64,000 nucleotides of DNA from Blasia pusilla (lineage: Eukaryota > Marchantiophyta > Marchantiopsida > Blasiales), in contig CM114272.1 of the NCBI GenBank assembly GCA_050084515.1, positions 16,802,001 to 16,866,000 of the forward strand, in the 5' to 3' direction. A program made the position numbers and the translations under genes. The notes below the pieces were generated by a model. That model worked only from the letters and a program-made list of their open reading frames with translations. It made no database searches and was not told the origin of the DNA. Below are positions 35,966 to 48,392 of this stretch, piece after piece; the stretch's first letter is position 1, and the number at the start of each line of letters is the position of its first letter.

Positions 35966-36609
35966 TGTCGTGCACATACACATCACTATACAACATACAT
36001 TGTTATCACCGAATGCACATACAAAATACATACGATCCCATGATAACTCATGGAATCCACACAACGAGACGAGAAGTATGAAAATATCTCCAATAAAATC
36101 AAGAAGATCTCTCCATCAACAATATCTCACAAATGTGCACACTCCATCTCTCTCTCTCTCTCTCATCAAACCAAACCCACTCTCCTAATGACAGACTTGG
36201 GTTACACCCACAAGGCAAGGAGGACCATAGCTTTGCCAACTCATGCCAAGAGGGTCAACAAAGAGAGAATGAGATCTCAAATTCTCTCTCTTGGAGGTAT
36301 ATCCCCTTTCCTGTCCCAAATTCTCTCCAAGGTAACTTCTGCTCGCAGTTCATCTCCTTGGCTCTTGACTTGATTTAGCGGATCATGGGCCATTTCCCAA
36401 AGTGGAAAGTCAACTATATTCAATATGGAAACATATATGAAATAGTAAGTTTCTCTATATGGCTCTAAATAAGCTTAAACGAAAGGGAAACTTGCTCTCT
36501 CAAGTTACCCGTGGCCTCAACACGTCATCCTTCACCTCGTAAGATTGTTCTCCAGTACCTACAAAGGCTCTCTACTATATCTTCTCAATCTCTCCTAAAA
36601 TACGTGACA
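35966..36609 (-). mobile_element. Solo LTR (segments A plus B) of the methyltransferase Ty3 family
   Basis: On the minus strand this 644-bp unit begins TGTCACGTATTTTAGG (36609 side), carries the CT/GA-rich middle typical of segment A, then segment B, and ends GTGCACGACA (35966 side). It matches 48708-49348 along its length. TG...CA ends fit an LTR. The flanks (AGACA and ACCCT) do not form an obvious duplication. Confidence 0.8.
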
Positions 36610-38688
36610 ACCCTATGATAATGAAAAATCCATTTGTGTGGCCTCTATAAAGATGGAAGTTGTTGCAAAAGAGTGCCAAAGGGACACCTTTGAGTTGTCC
36701 TAGTACACTTAATTTTTAAGCCATTCGTGAACAAATTTTTTCCCCAATGTGTCACGCTTTGGAAGCGTTGAAAAATCCAAATGCAATCCTCTGAGAAGAA
36801 TAGATGTTGATTTACCATAATGTATCAAATTTTGGTTGGGATTGAGAATGGATCCATCAATATATCTCTTAGAGAATATTTAAAAAAACAAAAGAGAAAA
36901 AGTGGGATTTTCTTTAGATGATTTCTTTTCTTGGCTACGGTTGAATCATGTAGAAGGATAAAAATCACAATAGGGCTAATGTTTGAAGAAGGGGATTCTA
37001 AAATAAATTGATATAATGTTGGAATTCTCCCCTAGTTTGTAGTGAAGAAGTGGATTCTAAAATAAATCTATACTATTATGCGATGAGGGCTTCCTAGATG
37101 GCGACACCCAATTTTTTTGCCACGTGTCCCATTTGCCTCGAGAGTCTGCCATGTGTCAGACTTCTCAAAATTTCCGCTCTTCCATTTTTGAACTTTAAAA
37201 AATAAATGCCATCGACGCAAGTAGATAGGGAAGAAAGTGTATTAATGATTTTTTTGGAATGTTTCCACTTTCCACGGGAGTTAGTAGTTGTATTTCCGAG
37301 GGAGTGAATACCCTCAAGTCTCATTTCTTCTTGGTCGATTTTAGCCGACTAAGCAAGTTTAGTGAAGTGGTTTATTCCTTTAGACTGACTAAGCAAGTTT
37401 AATAGAGTGATTTATTTCTTTAGGCTGACTAAGCCTATTGAGGTTGGTAAATATATATCTTGCTGAGTATGCTCAATCTATCCAAGTAGTATTTAAAAGA
37501 CATTATGCAAACATTGGCAAATCTTGGTGGAGCGAGACAAGCAATAGCGACTTGAAGCAATTTTTTACTAATTTCCGAGTCCGAGTATACACATCAACAT
37601 GACTAAGTACTTCTCTTGCTTTCTTTATTGAGCATTCAAAATCAAGCGTCAAATCATGTTCCATTACAAATGTAACACATTTCTTTGGAAAACTTGCAGT
37701 GAACACTACAGTGGCGGCTAGGACTTCCATCTAATCAATAGTAAGTATCTACCCTCCGAAGCAAGAAGTTCAATCTCCTTCATTCTTGCCGTCTTCATTC
37801 AACCCCATCAAGATCTGCATGCATAGCACATAAATCATTGATCTGGTCTATATCTAACTTTCGTCCTATGTCTGAATGCAGTACTCTCAAGGTGAGCACT
37901 CCACAACGTTGATATGAACAACTTGAAAATCAACACAAGGAAAGAAGCAAGTGGTCATGAAAGATGGACTGTCAAAAAAAGACTATGGAGTCAAATCTCC
38001 AAACGTCGGTACTCACGTGAAAGACTTCGATAAATCAACTTCATCAGCATAATGCATTACTCTAGCAAGCCTAAAGTACTTGGTACCACCTACCAAAGGA
38101 AGTTACCAAAATTCATTTCCGAGTCCGGAAATTGGCATAGTCTACATATCAACCAGTCTCCAAATGAAGGACATAAGAAATGGCGAGGGAGATTCAGATA
38201 CTACGAAAGTCCTAAAAAGGACTATACTATCAAACTAGGAGAGACTGCAAACAAATTACTTCCATATCTTTCAAGTCCATTTGATCAATTTTCTATGAGA
38301 CTTGGAGATTCGACTCCCGAGCCCAGCTCTCCAAGTGATTCAACTTCATAAAAAAAATATCTTTACTCTTTAGACAACTCATATTTGGAGTACAATCCAT
38401 CCCTAGTAGAGCCCTCCAAGTATGAGAAAGTGGATGCAGCACCAAAAGAACTCGCAGATCTAGAGAGCTCCCGGTGAAAAAGACTCAAGTTCGAGTCTTA
38501 CAAGTTCACGTGGAGTCATGTCAATTGTTGGATAAACACTTTATAGTGGAGATCTCTGATGTATTAGCTCAATCGACGATAAATATTATCCAAAAGATAT
38601 TATCTACCCATGTGCAAATGTTTGATCTCATTGAATTTCTCTCTCTCTCTCTTTCTTTTTTTTCTCTCTCTCTCTTTATTTTTTCTTT

Positions 38689-38772
<84 letters not shown>

Positions 38773-39102
38773 TTCTTGGCCGAGAGAAAGCATACCATGG
38801 GCTAAGAGCCCGGATGCAGCTAGGAGGAAAGACCACGTGGGAGAGTCAAGTGCCTAGCGCGGTCGTAAGAGAAAGCCGAGCGTGGCCACAAGAGAGAGCC
38901 AGGAGAAATTGAAAGCAACCAGTCTCTTAGAGCCTGAATTTGATACCAAATTTGAGAGCTAAAATCTTATAGGAAAAGCAGGTCAAAATTTGAATCTGCT
39001 AGAAACTCTCCATGGTGGAAAAGCAAGTTGAAATGAGAGAGAGAGCCAAAATCTCTCTCCCGGGAGGCCGAATTGAGAGCGAAAGAATGTCAAAGAGAAA
39101 GA
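36610..39102. other. Degenerate intergenic region, no gene recognised
   Basis: Repeats of GACTAAGCAAGTTTA (37335-37405) and a frame at 38052-38351 without known relatives suggest an old, unidentified repeat. TCTATACTATTATGCGATGA at 37067-37086 has the form of a Helitron 5' end. Phrases rich in GAGAGAG with AGCC (38780-39100) precede the LINE tail. Confidence 0.45.
38637..38770 (+). repeat. CT microsatellite, ~130 bp
   Basis: A CT/TTTCT tract in which the last ~75 bp (38694-38768) are almost pure CT. The apparent Ser-Leu or Arg-Glu open frames over it are artefacts of the repeat. Confidence 0.95.
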
Positions 39103-39772
39103 GAGAATGAATGAATGAATAGATTTATTGTCCACAGGGATCCCACACGGCTATAGGACTTAGTTTTGAGACTTAACAACAATTTTGGAGAGAGAGCAAG
39201 CACCAGCAAGGGCCTAAGGGGTCCTAAGAGCCAGGTGAGTGTCCCAGGTCTTCACACAACTATGCAAAAATTTAGCAATCTGAGTCTAATTCTGCCTAGC
39301 AATGAACCCGAGGACCCTGAGAGCCTGGTGAACAAAGAGATTCAGGAAGTCAAGCCTAATGTGATTGTGAAAGATGCAATCGAAGAGATAGTGATGTTCA
39401 TCATCATTAAGCCCCGAGATGCAAAATCTACATAATCTATCCTCCCTTTTCTTCAGTGAGAATTTTCCTTTCTCAATCTACGATCAGTAGAGCCACATTT
39501 GAATCTTGCTAATATATGACGTAACTTAGTGGAAATGGGGGCAGAGATGTAAGAGGCTTGTAGCTTGGATCTGCAGTTGTTCATGAGGGTGTGGTAGCGC
39601 CTCATTCTTTCACCATTTTTGTGAGATGAATTTCCCTTGCTTTCTCAGAGACGTTGGTATCGGCCCCAATTGATGGCAATGTAAGTGTTCTGTAATTTTT
39701 CAGCAAGGTCCTGGTGGGTGGCCGTAGGCAGGTCACCGATGGATATTCCCCATTTCATGAGCCGCTCCGTGC
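39103..39772 (-). pseudogene. L1-type LINE, 3' end: ORF2 C-terminus, 3' UTR and tail
   Basis: Continuation of the LINE at 49353-54030 after copy 2 interrupts it. The reading frame crosses the insertion point: GAKNGYYDC on one side, then T, E and RLMKWGISIGDLP on the other. The ORF2 C-terminal zinc-knuckle region CRFC...DDEHHYLFDC is intact in form and ends at a TAG at 39286-39288. Then come a 3' UTR, AATAAA and a short ATTC/TTCA tail at 39103-39125. Stops (for example the TGA after RYQRL) show decay. Confidence 0.85.
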
Positions 39773-40286
39773 TGTCACGTCTTTTAGGATAGATCGGTGA
39801 GATCTAGAATAGCGCCTTCGTGAGTCGTGGAGGACACGCTCAGTAGGTCGAGGATGATCTGTTGAGGCTCCAAGAAACCTGAGAGAGCAGGTTTTCCCTT
39901 CGTTTCGGCTCATTTGGAGCCATATTGAGGAACTTACTATTTTAGGTAATTACCATTTCGAGTATATTATCGACTATCTATTTTTGGTAAGTGGCCCTTG
40001 ACCTCCTACATCAGGTCAAGAGCCAAGGAGGTGACTTGGGAGAATATGTTACCATGGGGAGAGCTTGGGAGAGGGAAGGGGCATACCTCAAGGAGAGAGA
40101 GCTTGAGAGCTCATTCTCTCTTTGTTGAACCTCTTGGCATGAGGCGGCAAAGCTGTGGTCCCATGCCTTGTAAGTGTATCCTAAGCCTCTCATTAGGAGA
40201 GTGGGTTTGGTTTGACATGAGAGAGAGTGCACACCTTTGAGAGCTATGGTGTGAGATGGTGTAGAGAGAGATTAGATCTTATTTTA
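39773..40286 (+). repeat. 5' terminal segment A of copy 2
   Basis: Homologous to 3325-3836 and 48708-49221. As in copy 1, it runs on into CAAAGAGAGAATGAGAGAG, not into segment B. Confidence 0.7.
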
Positions 40287-41872
40287 CAAAGAGAGAATGA
40301 GAGAGTGAGAGAGCTTCATGGGGGAGCTCGTTGGTCACTTGCTGTTTTTGCAGGTTAAGGACCGTGTTCCTCGTTCAGCGGCTCATGGGAGTGCTGACCG
40401 GAGCAAGGGCTACTTTGATTGTTCTTTGCATTTGCCGATTTTTCGTGTGGAAGAGTGGCGCGCGGAAGCGCTGCCCAATTTATGATAGGGATTGATTATG
40501 GGGGCGAGTTGCCCCATTCCAGTGCTCTCGAGAACACCATGTAGCGTGTTGATTTGTATTTTTACAAGTTTTTACATTTTCCTTGGGAGAAATCAGCGCG
40601 AAAGCGCTGCCAAATTTTGTGTAGGAGAAAGAGACATTGGGCTTTACAACAGTCCCCGTCAATTTTTACTGGAATATTCAATTCCAAATATTTTCTGACC
40701 TTGTTGTAGATCATGAAGTTGTGTACGTTATGCAACAAACAATGCGCAATTTGGAGTTGCGAATAAAAAGTTATGGTCAATCTTGCAAAATTGCCATTGA
40801 TAGGCGATTTTTAGGGTTAAATTGTTCAAACCCTAAACCAGCCGCCACGCGTTGCGGCGGCCGTCGCCAACATAGTTGCCGTCATAGGTCTACGGTCAAC
40901 CATCACCGTCGACGATCAACCGTCAACCGTCACCATCAATCGTCAACCGTCACCGTCAACAATCCACCGTCGGCCGTTGCCTTTGCCCAACGCTGCTCAA
41001 AGCCGCATTCGGCCGTTATCCATCCTTTGGTTGCCATTGCCGCCATTACAAAGTGGAGGGTCTTCCACGACCACCATTGATTCTCTAACTTGCGCCGCCA
41101 CCACGTACTTTGGTTTGGCCGCCACTGTCATCGCACTTTCGTCATCAACCATTGATGGTAGATGACCTCAAGTTATGGAGTTTGAGTTTTGATTTCATGC
41201 TGCTATGTTGTGATTGGTAGCCTCTCGACGACGATCGAATACTGTGCCGTGATTCCCGTAGCCACAACGCGCCGCCGATTGCCGCGCCGTGCCGCTTGAG
41301 GCCGTACCGCATCATCTCAATCGCGGAGCTGCATCATCATTGAGGAGGAGAGTGTGGGTTTTTTGCTGATTGAGGAGGGTACGCCGCCGAGTGCCGCATC
41401 CCACCATTCAGGGCCGTGCCATTCGTAGCCGTTCCGTACCGCTTGCAACGCCGTACCATTCCGCTGGAACCGCACTGTCCATCGAAGAGTTTTGAGCAGT
41501 GTCAGTACCAGAGGAGTATGACTTATTGGACGAGTTGCTGAGGAGCGACATCGACATGTGTTCAGGTTCCCATTCTGGTCCTTTACCCTACACGCGTGAG
41601 GGATTCTGGGGTTTTGGTAGTTTATTTGAGGAAATTGGGTTGTGTGGATGCTGAGAGCATCATTTATGTATGTGGTTTAGGGGACATAGACCTGTGTGGG
41701 ATGTCCGGAGTTGAGGGTAGGTTGTCTATGAGATGATAGCCCAGTCAATTTACCGCACCACGCCGCTTGTTGCCGCACGTTACACGTCTCGGGGAGGGAG
41801 AGTGTAGATCGAGTGCCGCATGTTTGGGATAAGTAATTGAGAGATTACTCGCGAGGTTGAGAGTGATCGTGT
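40287..41872 (+). other. Untranslated leader of copy 2
   Basis: No coding potential recognised. It contains the GCGCGGAAGCGCTGCC-type motif near 40461 and a variant near 40598, and a short-period CCGTCAACCGTCACC repeat at about 40890-40970. The first part matches copy 1 (3837-4465); the rest has no counterpart there because copy 1 is deleted. Confidence 0.6.
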
Positions 41873-43400
41873 GTGAGGGGCACAAGGTCCATCACGGCGT
41901 CCTTTCAGGATTTTGCGAGGCGAGGTGGTGGACCTGAGAGTAGCTCTGGAGGATTTACTCGGAGTGGTGCGGGGTTTCGAGGGTCTCCACGTGAGAGACC
42001 ACCTCGATCTCCTTCTGTGTCGTCTTTAGACGAGGGGGAGTGTGTAGAGGAGTGTGTTAGTGATCCACCGTACACATTGAGTGGTCCTACCAGTTGGGCG
42101 TATGAGATGGACGACCGAGGTAGAGGACCGCGTAGGTTTTCGGGTGCTGTAGGCACCATAGAGCTACACGACTTCATTGCGAAGTTTAGGAGTTGGTGTG
42201 ACTCACAGCACGCTATGAACTCTAGAGAGTTCAACCCGTTTACAGCATGGAAAGGTATGTTCCAGCATTTAGAGGGGGCACCCATGGACGATTACCATGA
42301 GTTCTCCAACAGATATGCCTAGGAGATTGAGGCATGGCGACTCTACTATGACCCACACTATGTGTCATGGACGGAGTCGTTCCCAGATGAGGAGGACAAG
42401 TCAGGAGAGGCTACTTCCTCTTCCACTAGTGATGTTTTAGGAGGGGTCACTCGCATTAGAGCAATTGCACCGTCTAGTCGGGTTCGTCGTAGGTTCAACC
42501 CCGTGGTTGAGTTCTTTGCTGAGTTGAGGACGAACTACCAGGGGGTTCGGACGGAGAACTTGGGGAGCATCCATGAATTCCAGAGGCGCATGAGTGAGAG
42601 TTTGCGTGAGGCTTACACTCGCTTGCGCCGGTTGATCAACGTCACTCAGAGGGTGATATAGGCTCGGGCTATCCAGTCATGGTACGCGATGCTGGACCGG
42701 ATCCTACGGACACGGGTGCAAGAGGGGGTGCTTCTTATGAACACCTCCCCTACGTTGAGAGATGTTTTTAGGACCTCCGAGAACATTGAGCGTAACATGG
42801 CAAAGGAGAGCGTAGCCACCATGCGTTCTGGGCGAGAGCATTCACGATTGTGAGCACTACCTGTGCAGCAAAGTGGACTCCGAGATAGGTTGACTATGGT
42901 ACCACGAGCTTAGGGAGGATACCGGGAGGCCTTGCCACAGAGACCTGCACCTTCATATGCGGCTCAGCAGCAGCCACCTACTATTACTTGTTGGTCATAT
43001 GGTGGAGCCCATCATTAGCGCGATTGCACTCGTCAGGTTCATGGACGTGTGCCTCAGCATGGAGGAGATGGTGCTGCACCAGAAGGTTATCAGTGTGACT
43101 ATTTTTAGAGGTATGGTCATACACGCGCCAGGTGTTTCATTTTACATCCTGAGTTACGTCCGGACTGAGGGCCAGAGAGGGCACCAGAGCGAGTAGCCGG
43201 TCCGAATGGGCCTAGAGATCGTGCATCAAGTGGTCTCGTTGGGGGACGAGGAGTTGGAGTTTCCCGACAGGGTGGTGGAGCTGCCCATGGAGGAGGTACA
43301 GTCCCCCCACCTAGACGCGTCGAGGGAGATATCGGGCGTGAGGCTAGGATGGTTGCTTAGATATATCAGCTACAAGAGCAGATTGCCGCTATGGCATTGA
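41873..43400 (+). pseudogene. Gag, copy 2
   Basis: The frame from 41873 (no convincing ATG; the true start may lie upstream) encodes a Ser/Arg-rich N-terminus followed by the gag core (SGAVGTIELHDFIAKF, NPFTAWKGMFQHLEGAP). A TAG near 42320 is followed by the rest in the same frame up to 42661 (FFAELRTNYQG, LRRLINVTQ). Knuckle remnants appear after 42960: CWSYGGAHH (one Cys lost) and YGHTRARCF. It would form the particle shell and bind RNA. Broken by several stops. Confidence 0.8.
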
Positions 43401-44410
43401 GATTACCCGATGTAGGATCATGGTTGGATGTGCGGGGTTGCCTAGATGGAGGCAACCGCAGTTGTGACGTGTGGAGCAGTCGCAAAGTTGGATCCACAGC
43501 GAGGGGAAGCAAGGAAATAGACTAGGCTTCCTTAGTCTTTTACGCTGTCTGAGACGATGAGGACCCCATCGATGGGTCCTGATCAGAGTTCTTGGAGAGT
43601 TGGTGATGTTGTTGGTGTGCAGGCACGAAGGGCGATGGGAGAAGCAAGTGCAATGACTCATATTGCGGATGCTCAGGACGGGCATGTGTCGAGCACGTTG
43701 TTGGGGGTGGCCATCGTTGTGTACCGCGCTCATTTATTTTCTGCTTCCGATGTTATGACGTTGGGAGGTACGCCCGGAGAGGCTTTTTGGCTGGCCGCTA
43801 CGCTATGTGAGGGTAGAGTTGGAGTTCCTGCATCACGTTTAGAGGTGATTGCAGAGGAGGTGATGGACCTGCCCTTGGAGCGGATGCTCGGGCCGTCCAC
43901 GTTAGATTCATGGCAGGCTGCAGCTGCTAGGATGGCGGAGATGCCCGTTAGACCCGCGATAGAGCGTGCCATGGCTTCTCCTAGTGTTGTGTTGTGGGAT
44001 AACCAAGGAGAAGTCTTCCACTTGGTGAGTCCCGGAGGTAGAGCTTTTAGTCCGCAGCGCGTCTTGTTGGATTCAGGAGCGCAACCCGTGATGTTGGGGA
44101 AAGCGTCATTTAGAGGATTGGGCTTGACGAGAGCCGATGTGGAGCATTTTCCATTCCAAATACAGCCATCCTTGGGTGGAGCGAGTACCACACAGTATAT
44201 CACCCGACAGGAGGTCCTAGTGAGGATTCGTTCGGGACATCCTACAGATGAGTCGGTGGTGCGAGCCAAGGCGATAGTGACTGATAAAGAGTCCTACGAT
44301 GTCTTGGTTGGTGGAGCAGTGTTATATCCGATGGGGTTTTCCCTGAATTAGTGGGAGGAGTCAACATCCTACAGACTAGGATGGCAGTCAGGTGATGGGC
44401 ATCTTAGTTC
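43401..44410 (+). pseudogene. Linker and aspartic protease, copy 2
   Basis: One open frame 43557-44351. The linker (LAATLCEGRVGVPASRLEV; MAEMPVRPAIERAMASP) is shared with copies 1 and 3 and has no recognised function. The protease follows, with active-site LLDSGAQPVMLGKASFR and later SYDVLVGGAVLYPMGFSL. A stop at 44349 separates it from the methyltransferase frame. This is the best-preserved protease of the three copies. Confidence 0.8.
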
Positions 44411-44435
44411 ATTATCCGTTCAATTCACATGTGTA

Positions 44436-45760
44436 GTGATCGAGCGACGGCCAGGAGAGGTGGCGACCTTAGTAGCATTTAGCAATGCCATCACTTGGCT
44501 TGGTGATTTGATTGAGGGACATGTCCATGCAAAGGATACTCTCGTTCTTAACATTTCTATGGAGAGGAGTGTTATGGTAGCCGTATCATTCCATGGAGGG
44601 GAGGTGCCGTTGTGGGGCTCGACTGAGGAGCTTCGACGTTTGGAGATGAGCATGTGCATACCGCGTGGAGCGAGGCGTTTGCACCGGAGCGTGACGGGTC
44701 TAAGAAACCCAAGGTAGTAGGGAGTGCTATGATGACAGCCTTGGATACCACACCCATTGTGTGGTGTATCCCGGAGGAGGGTATTCGAGTGTTAGATCTC
44801 TTTGGAGGGATTAGCATTGGGTTAGCTGTTGTTTAGTAGGCAGGAGTGCGAGTACAACACTACCTCTATGTGGAGAGTGATGATGTTGCAAGGCGCATCT
44901 CACTACGATATATGGCACAATTATGCCTACATTTTCCAGACTTATTTTCTGCGTCCGCGGTATAGGGGTACCAAAGTTCCCTACTGAGGGATATTTCGTT
45001 GTTGGGGATGCAGGACTTAGAGCGGGTAGGGACCATTGATTTGGTCATTGCCAATTGGCCATGTCAGGGCCAATCGAGTGTTGGACGAGGCAGCGGGTTG
45101 GTTGACACTCGGTCCAAGTTTTTTTGGGAGATGTTGAGGGTTGTACGGCAGTTGCAAGAGCACCAGTCTCGTTCTCCAACCTACATTCAGGAGAATGTGC
45201 TGATCTTAGGAGACTCCAAGTCACAGGTGGTGATGAGTGTTCATCAGGTGCGTGCCTAGAGTGGCCCACTAGTGTTATTGGATGCGGCGAGTGTAGGTTC
45301 TAGAGCCCATCGCCCGCGTCTATGGTGGACCAACTTGGTGCCCCATGCGGTGTTACGGAGGGCGTATGCGAGAGTGGAGCGCCCCTCCCATTTGTTAGTG
45401 GATTCCATTCTGGATCCAGGTCGTCGATCACAGGCTGTGAGGCACGATGACCGACCACCGTTGACTATGGTCAATAGGATAGGCAGGCCGCGGGCAGCCT
45501 TGCCCAAGTTTGTGAGTTTTCCCGCTTCCTATGCATACAAGGAGGTCGGTCCTGGCTTGGTTTGGGATGACCAGGTTCACGGGTTGGTGGAGCCCAACGC
45601 CGATGAGAGAGAGCGAGTGATGGGATTTCCCACATGAGTGACGGCAGTGCCGTCAGTGTCAGAGGCATCACGACGCCATGTCTTGGGTCAGGCGATGGAC
45701 CAGAATTGCTTGACATGGATCCTCAGCTTGGGAGTGGCTGAGCAACGCCGTATGAGATCG
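44436..45760 (+). pseudogene. C5-cytosine DNA methyltransferase (DNMT3-like), copy 2
   Basis: Uninverted version of the enzyme. In order: a pre-domain (IERRPGEVATLVAFSNAIT; MERSVMVAVSFHGGE); motif I VLDLFGGISIGL (about 44790-44825); motif II-like YVESDD; motif IV IANWPCQGQSSVG with Pro-Cys at 45059-45064; SKFFWEMLRVV; motif VI YIQENVLIL; motif VIII SRAHRPRLWW; a variable target-recognition stretch; and motif X ERERVMGFP plus SRRHVLGQAM to about 45755. It reads on in the same frame into the RT linker, so it was part of a gag-pol polyprotein. Stops occur near 44834, 44964, 45257 and 45635, plus a shift near 44640. The canonical motif order separates it from plant DRM. Confidence 0.85.
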
Positions 45761-46745
45761 CAACACATCACAGCGGTTGCGTTGGTGAGCCCCATGCCTA
45801 CCGAGATGGTGGAGGCAATGGCTGGGGGCGAGACCCGAGGAGATCTACACACCATGGGAGATTGGGAGAGACACCCTTTGACTTCTTGGGATGTTTTGCA
45901 GGTACGCTAGGAGATCATAGCCACAACATCGAGCGTGGTTCCGGGCACTGCACGTGAAGGAGATCAGAGTTTGCAGTTGCCTGTAGGAGAGCGGTCGAGT
46001 GTTGTTGTTTGAGACGGGGTTGCACCATAGCAACCACCGATACCCGAGCCGGAGAGTATTGGTGGGAGCCAAATATGGGCCCTAAGTTGACAGGAGGAGA
46101 GCGGCGCCAAATACATTAGTTCCTCAGGAGTTATAGGAGCTGCTTTGCGTTTAGCATGGAGGATTTGGATACACTAAAGGGATCGGGGATCCGCATTGAG
46201 TTTTCGAGTGATACGACGATCTTCCAACGACCCTACAGGTATAGTGATATGGAGAGGGCTCTGATTTAGAGTAGGAGCCAGGACTTGATCAAAGCAGGAC
46301 TAGTGGAGATGTCGCATGGGGAGTATGCATCTGCCACTCTCATGCCCGCCAAGAAGGATGTGCATGGCAACTGGACGGATAGGCGGATGTGTTGGGATTA
46401 CCGACCTATCAATCGGCAGACGAAGTCCGATATGTATGCCATGCCTACCCGTGAGGAGATCTTTGATGCGATTGGTCACGCAAAGGTCTTCAATTCAGTG
46501 GATTTGCGAGCTAGATACCATCAGCTGCATATCAGATTGGAGGACATGCAGAAGACGGCATTTTGGGGCATCAATCCTCACGGGAAGGATTGTTTGTACT
46601 AGTGGCGGTTCTTACCATTTGGGTTAAAGAATGCCCCGGCTGAGTTTCAAAGGGTCATGGATACGATCTTGGCTGGTCTCGATTTTGCTAGGTGTTATAT
46701 TGATGCCATCGTAGTCTTTAGCACCATAATTGAGGAGCATGAGCA
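45761..46745 (+). pseudogene. Reverse transcriptase (truncated), copy 2
   Basis: Linker, then RT from about 46085 (RRQIH*FLRSYRSCF in outline, start shared with copy 1). Motifs: [42 protein letters not shown], and YIDAIVVFS where the second catalytic Asp is replaced by Ala. At about 46745 the sequence jumps from GAGCATGAGC to the post-RNase H spacer, deleting roughly 0.7 kb (thumb and RNase H). Stops near 46268 and 46600. Confidence 0.85.
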
Positions 46746-48100
46746 ATGGGTTGAGTCGTAACCCATGCCCGAGTCAGCGAGATGTGACTGGAGCTCGATG
46801 GCATGGAGAGAGTAATGAGGAGTCAGTGCCAAGATGGCACGCGTCAGCCTATTTAGGCATGTTGGCTTTGGAGAGCCAGAGTGTGGAGACTTCGATGGCG
46901 AGGGCTAGTGGAGAGTTCTTGGATCCCGAGCCCAGTGAGGAGGCGATAGGTGGCCGAGATATTCATGATAATGGAGAAGTCTTGGAGTACCTTTGTACTA
47001 GCATCGTTGCAAGCACCATGGGTGCTAGAGAGCGGGATCGAATCCTACAGCGGGCCAGACGGGTTCCTTTGGGAGGGGACATATGTTTTGAGGGTTTGGG
47101 AGGATGGTAGAGTACGTGTAGTGCCACATCCATGTTGTAGAGAGCACGACTCGTGCAACATGCCTACGAGGAGTTGGGTCACTTTGGGGTGAAGCGGACG
47201 TACAACTTGCTCCTAGATTCAGTATTGGTGGCGAGGCATGGAGACTGACGTTCAGCAGTTTGTTGCCAAATGCATGGTGTATGATCGGGTCCGAGCATCG
47301 TTCAATGCTCCGACTCCACAGTTGCATCCATTACCAATCATGGGCTTAGGATATAGATGGAGTTTGGATTTTGCAAGACCTTTGCCTTTGACAGAGCGTC
47401 ACAGTCGTTATGATGTGTTGGTGATGGTCGAGCACTTCTCGAGGTGGATCGAGTTGGTTGCATTGCTTGACACAACGAGTGAGGGATTAGCTTATGCCTT
47501 CCTTGATAGTGTGATGAGTCATTATGGCGCACCGACTGAGGTGTTGACAGACCATGGTACCGAGTTTTGCGTTGAGTTCCAGGCCTTGCGTGATCAGGCG
47601 TTGATCGACCACCGTACGACTTCGCGAGATCATCCCAAGGCGGATGGATTATTGGAGAGAGTTGTGCAGAGGATGAAGAGGGGTTTACGCAAGTATGGCT
47701 TGCAAAGAGGGTTGAGATTGGGACCTCTAGTTGCCCTGGTTGGGGATGGGATACAGATTCAACAAGCATGCATCCTTAGCATTTTTTTTCACCGTACTTG
47801 CTACGTTATGGCTGAGAGCCAGATTTACCTGCTGCCATTCGTCGAGATGCTAGTGACGTGTTGGACCTTGATGACCCATATGTATGGACTCACAGGGTTG
47901 AGTTATTTTGGAGAGTGATGCCCATGGCATTCGAGAACTTTGGCGATTGCACAGCATCAGGATATGTTGAGGTATGCAACTATTCGAGGTGGTGGTTAGG
48001 GACCAATTATCCGGAGGTTTCATCAAGGAGATTATGTCTTCTTGCAGTAGACGACACCAACGACGTTGGATGTGACCGTAGGACGCATTATCTTGAGAGT
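46746..48100 (+). pseudogene. Integrase, copy 2
   Basis: After the acidic spacer the zinc-binding domain reads TRSWVTLG / HFGVKRTYN and FVAKCMVYDRV (one Cys lost). The catalytic core (47238-47918) has WSLDFARPLPLTERHS with the first Asp, VLTDHGTEF with the second, and PKADGLLERVVQ with the Glu. The C-terminal region lies between 47700 and 48100 in shifting frames. Broken by frameshifts near 47070, 47200 and 47780. Confidence 0.8.
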
Positions 48101-48229
48101 GCGTGACGTTTTGCCATCCAGTGTTCTCTTGCTGGAGGGACGCAATGGTATGGTATAGAAGGAACATGTGCATAATTGTGCGCCATGTCACCTTCCTAAC
48201 ATTGATGGTATAGTAGATCCGAGCTTAGC

Positions 48230-48392
48230 AGTAGTTCCTACTGGCTTGCGTTGTATGTTGTGTGTTTATGCCCGTGGTGCGGCCACGATGCTACTCTGTG
48301 ACGGATGTTCGAGAGTTTGGCATATGACATGTCTGACGCCACCTCTCACTAGGGTTCCTCAGGGACGATGGATGTGTCCCACATGTACATAG
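48230..48392 (+). pseudogene. C-terminal PHD zinc finger, copy 2
   Basis: CMLC ... CDGCSRVWHMTCLTPP ... MCPTC: all eight zinc ligands (C4-H-C3) are kept, as is the Trp before the last Cys pair. It is collinear with the finger in copy 1 and ends at a stop at 48390-48392. Conservation of the ligands in two otherwise decayed copies suggests the finger was a working part of the parental element. Confidence 0.85.

Noticed and set aside
38569-38912. Open frames of repeating Ser-Leu or Arg-Glu on both strands
   Set aside because: They are translations of the CT microsatellite at 38637-38770 and have no gene-like ends or homology.
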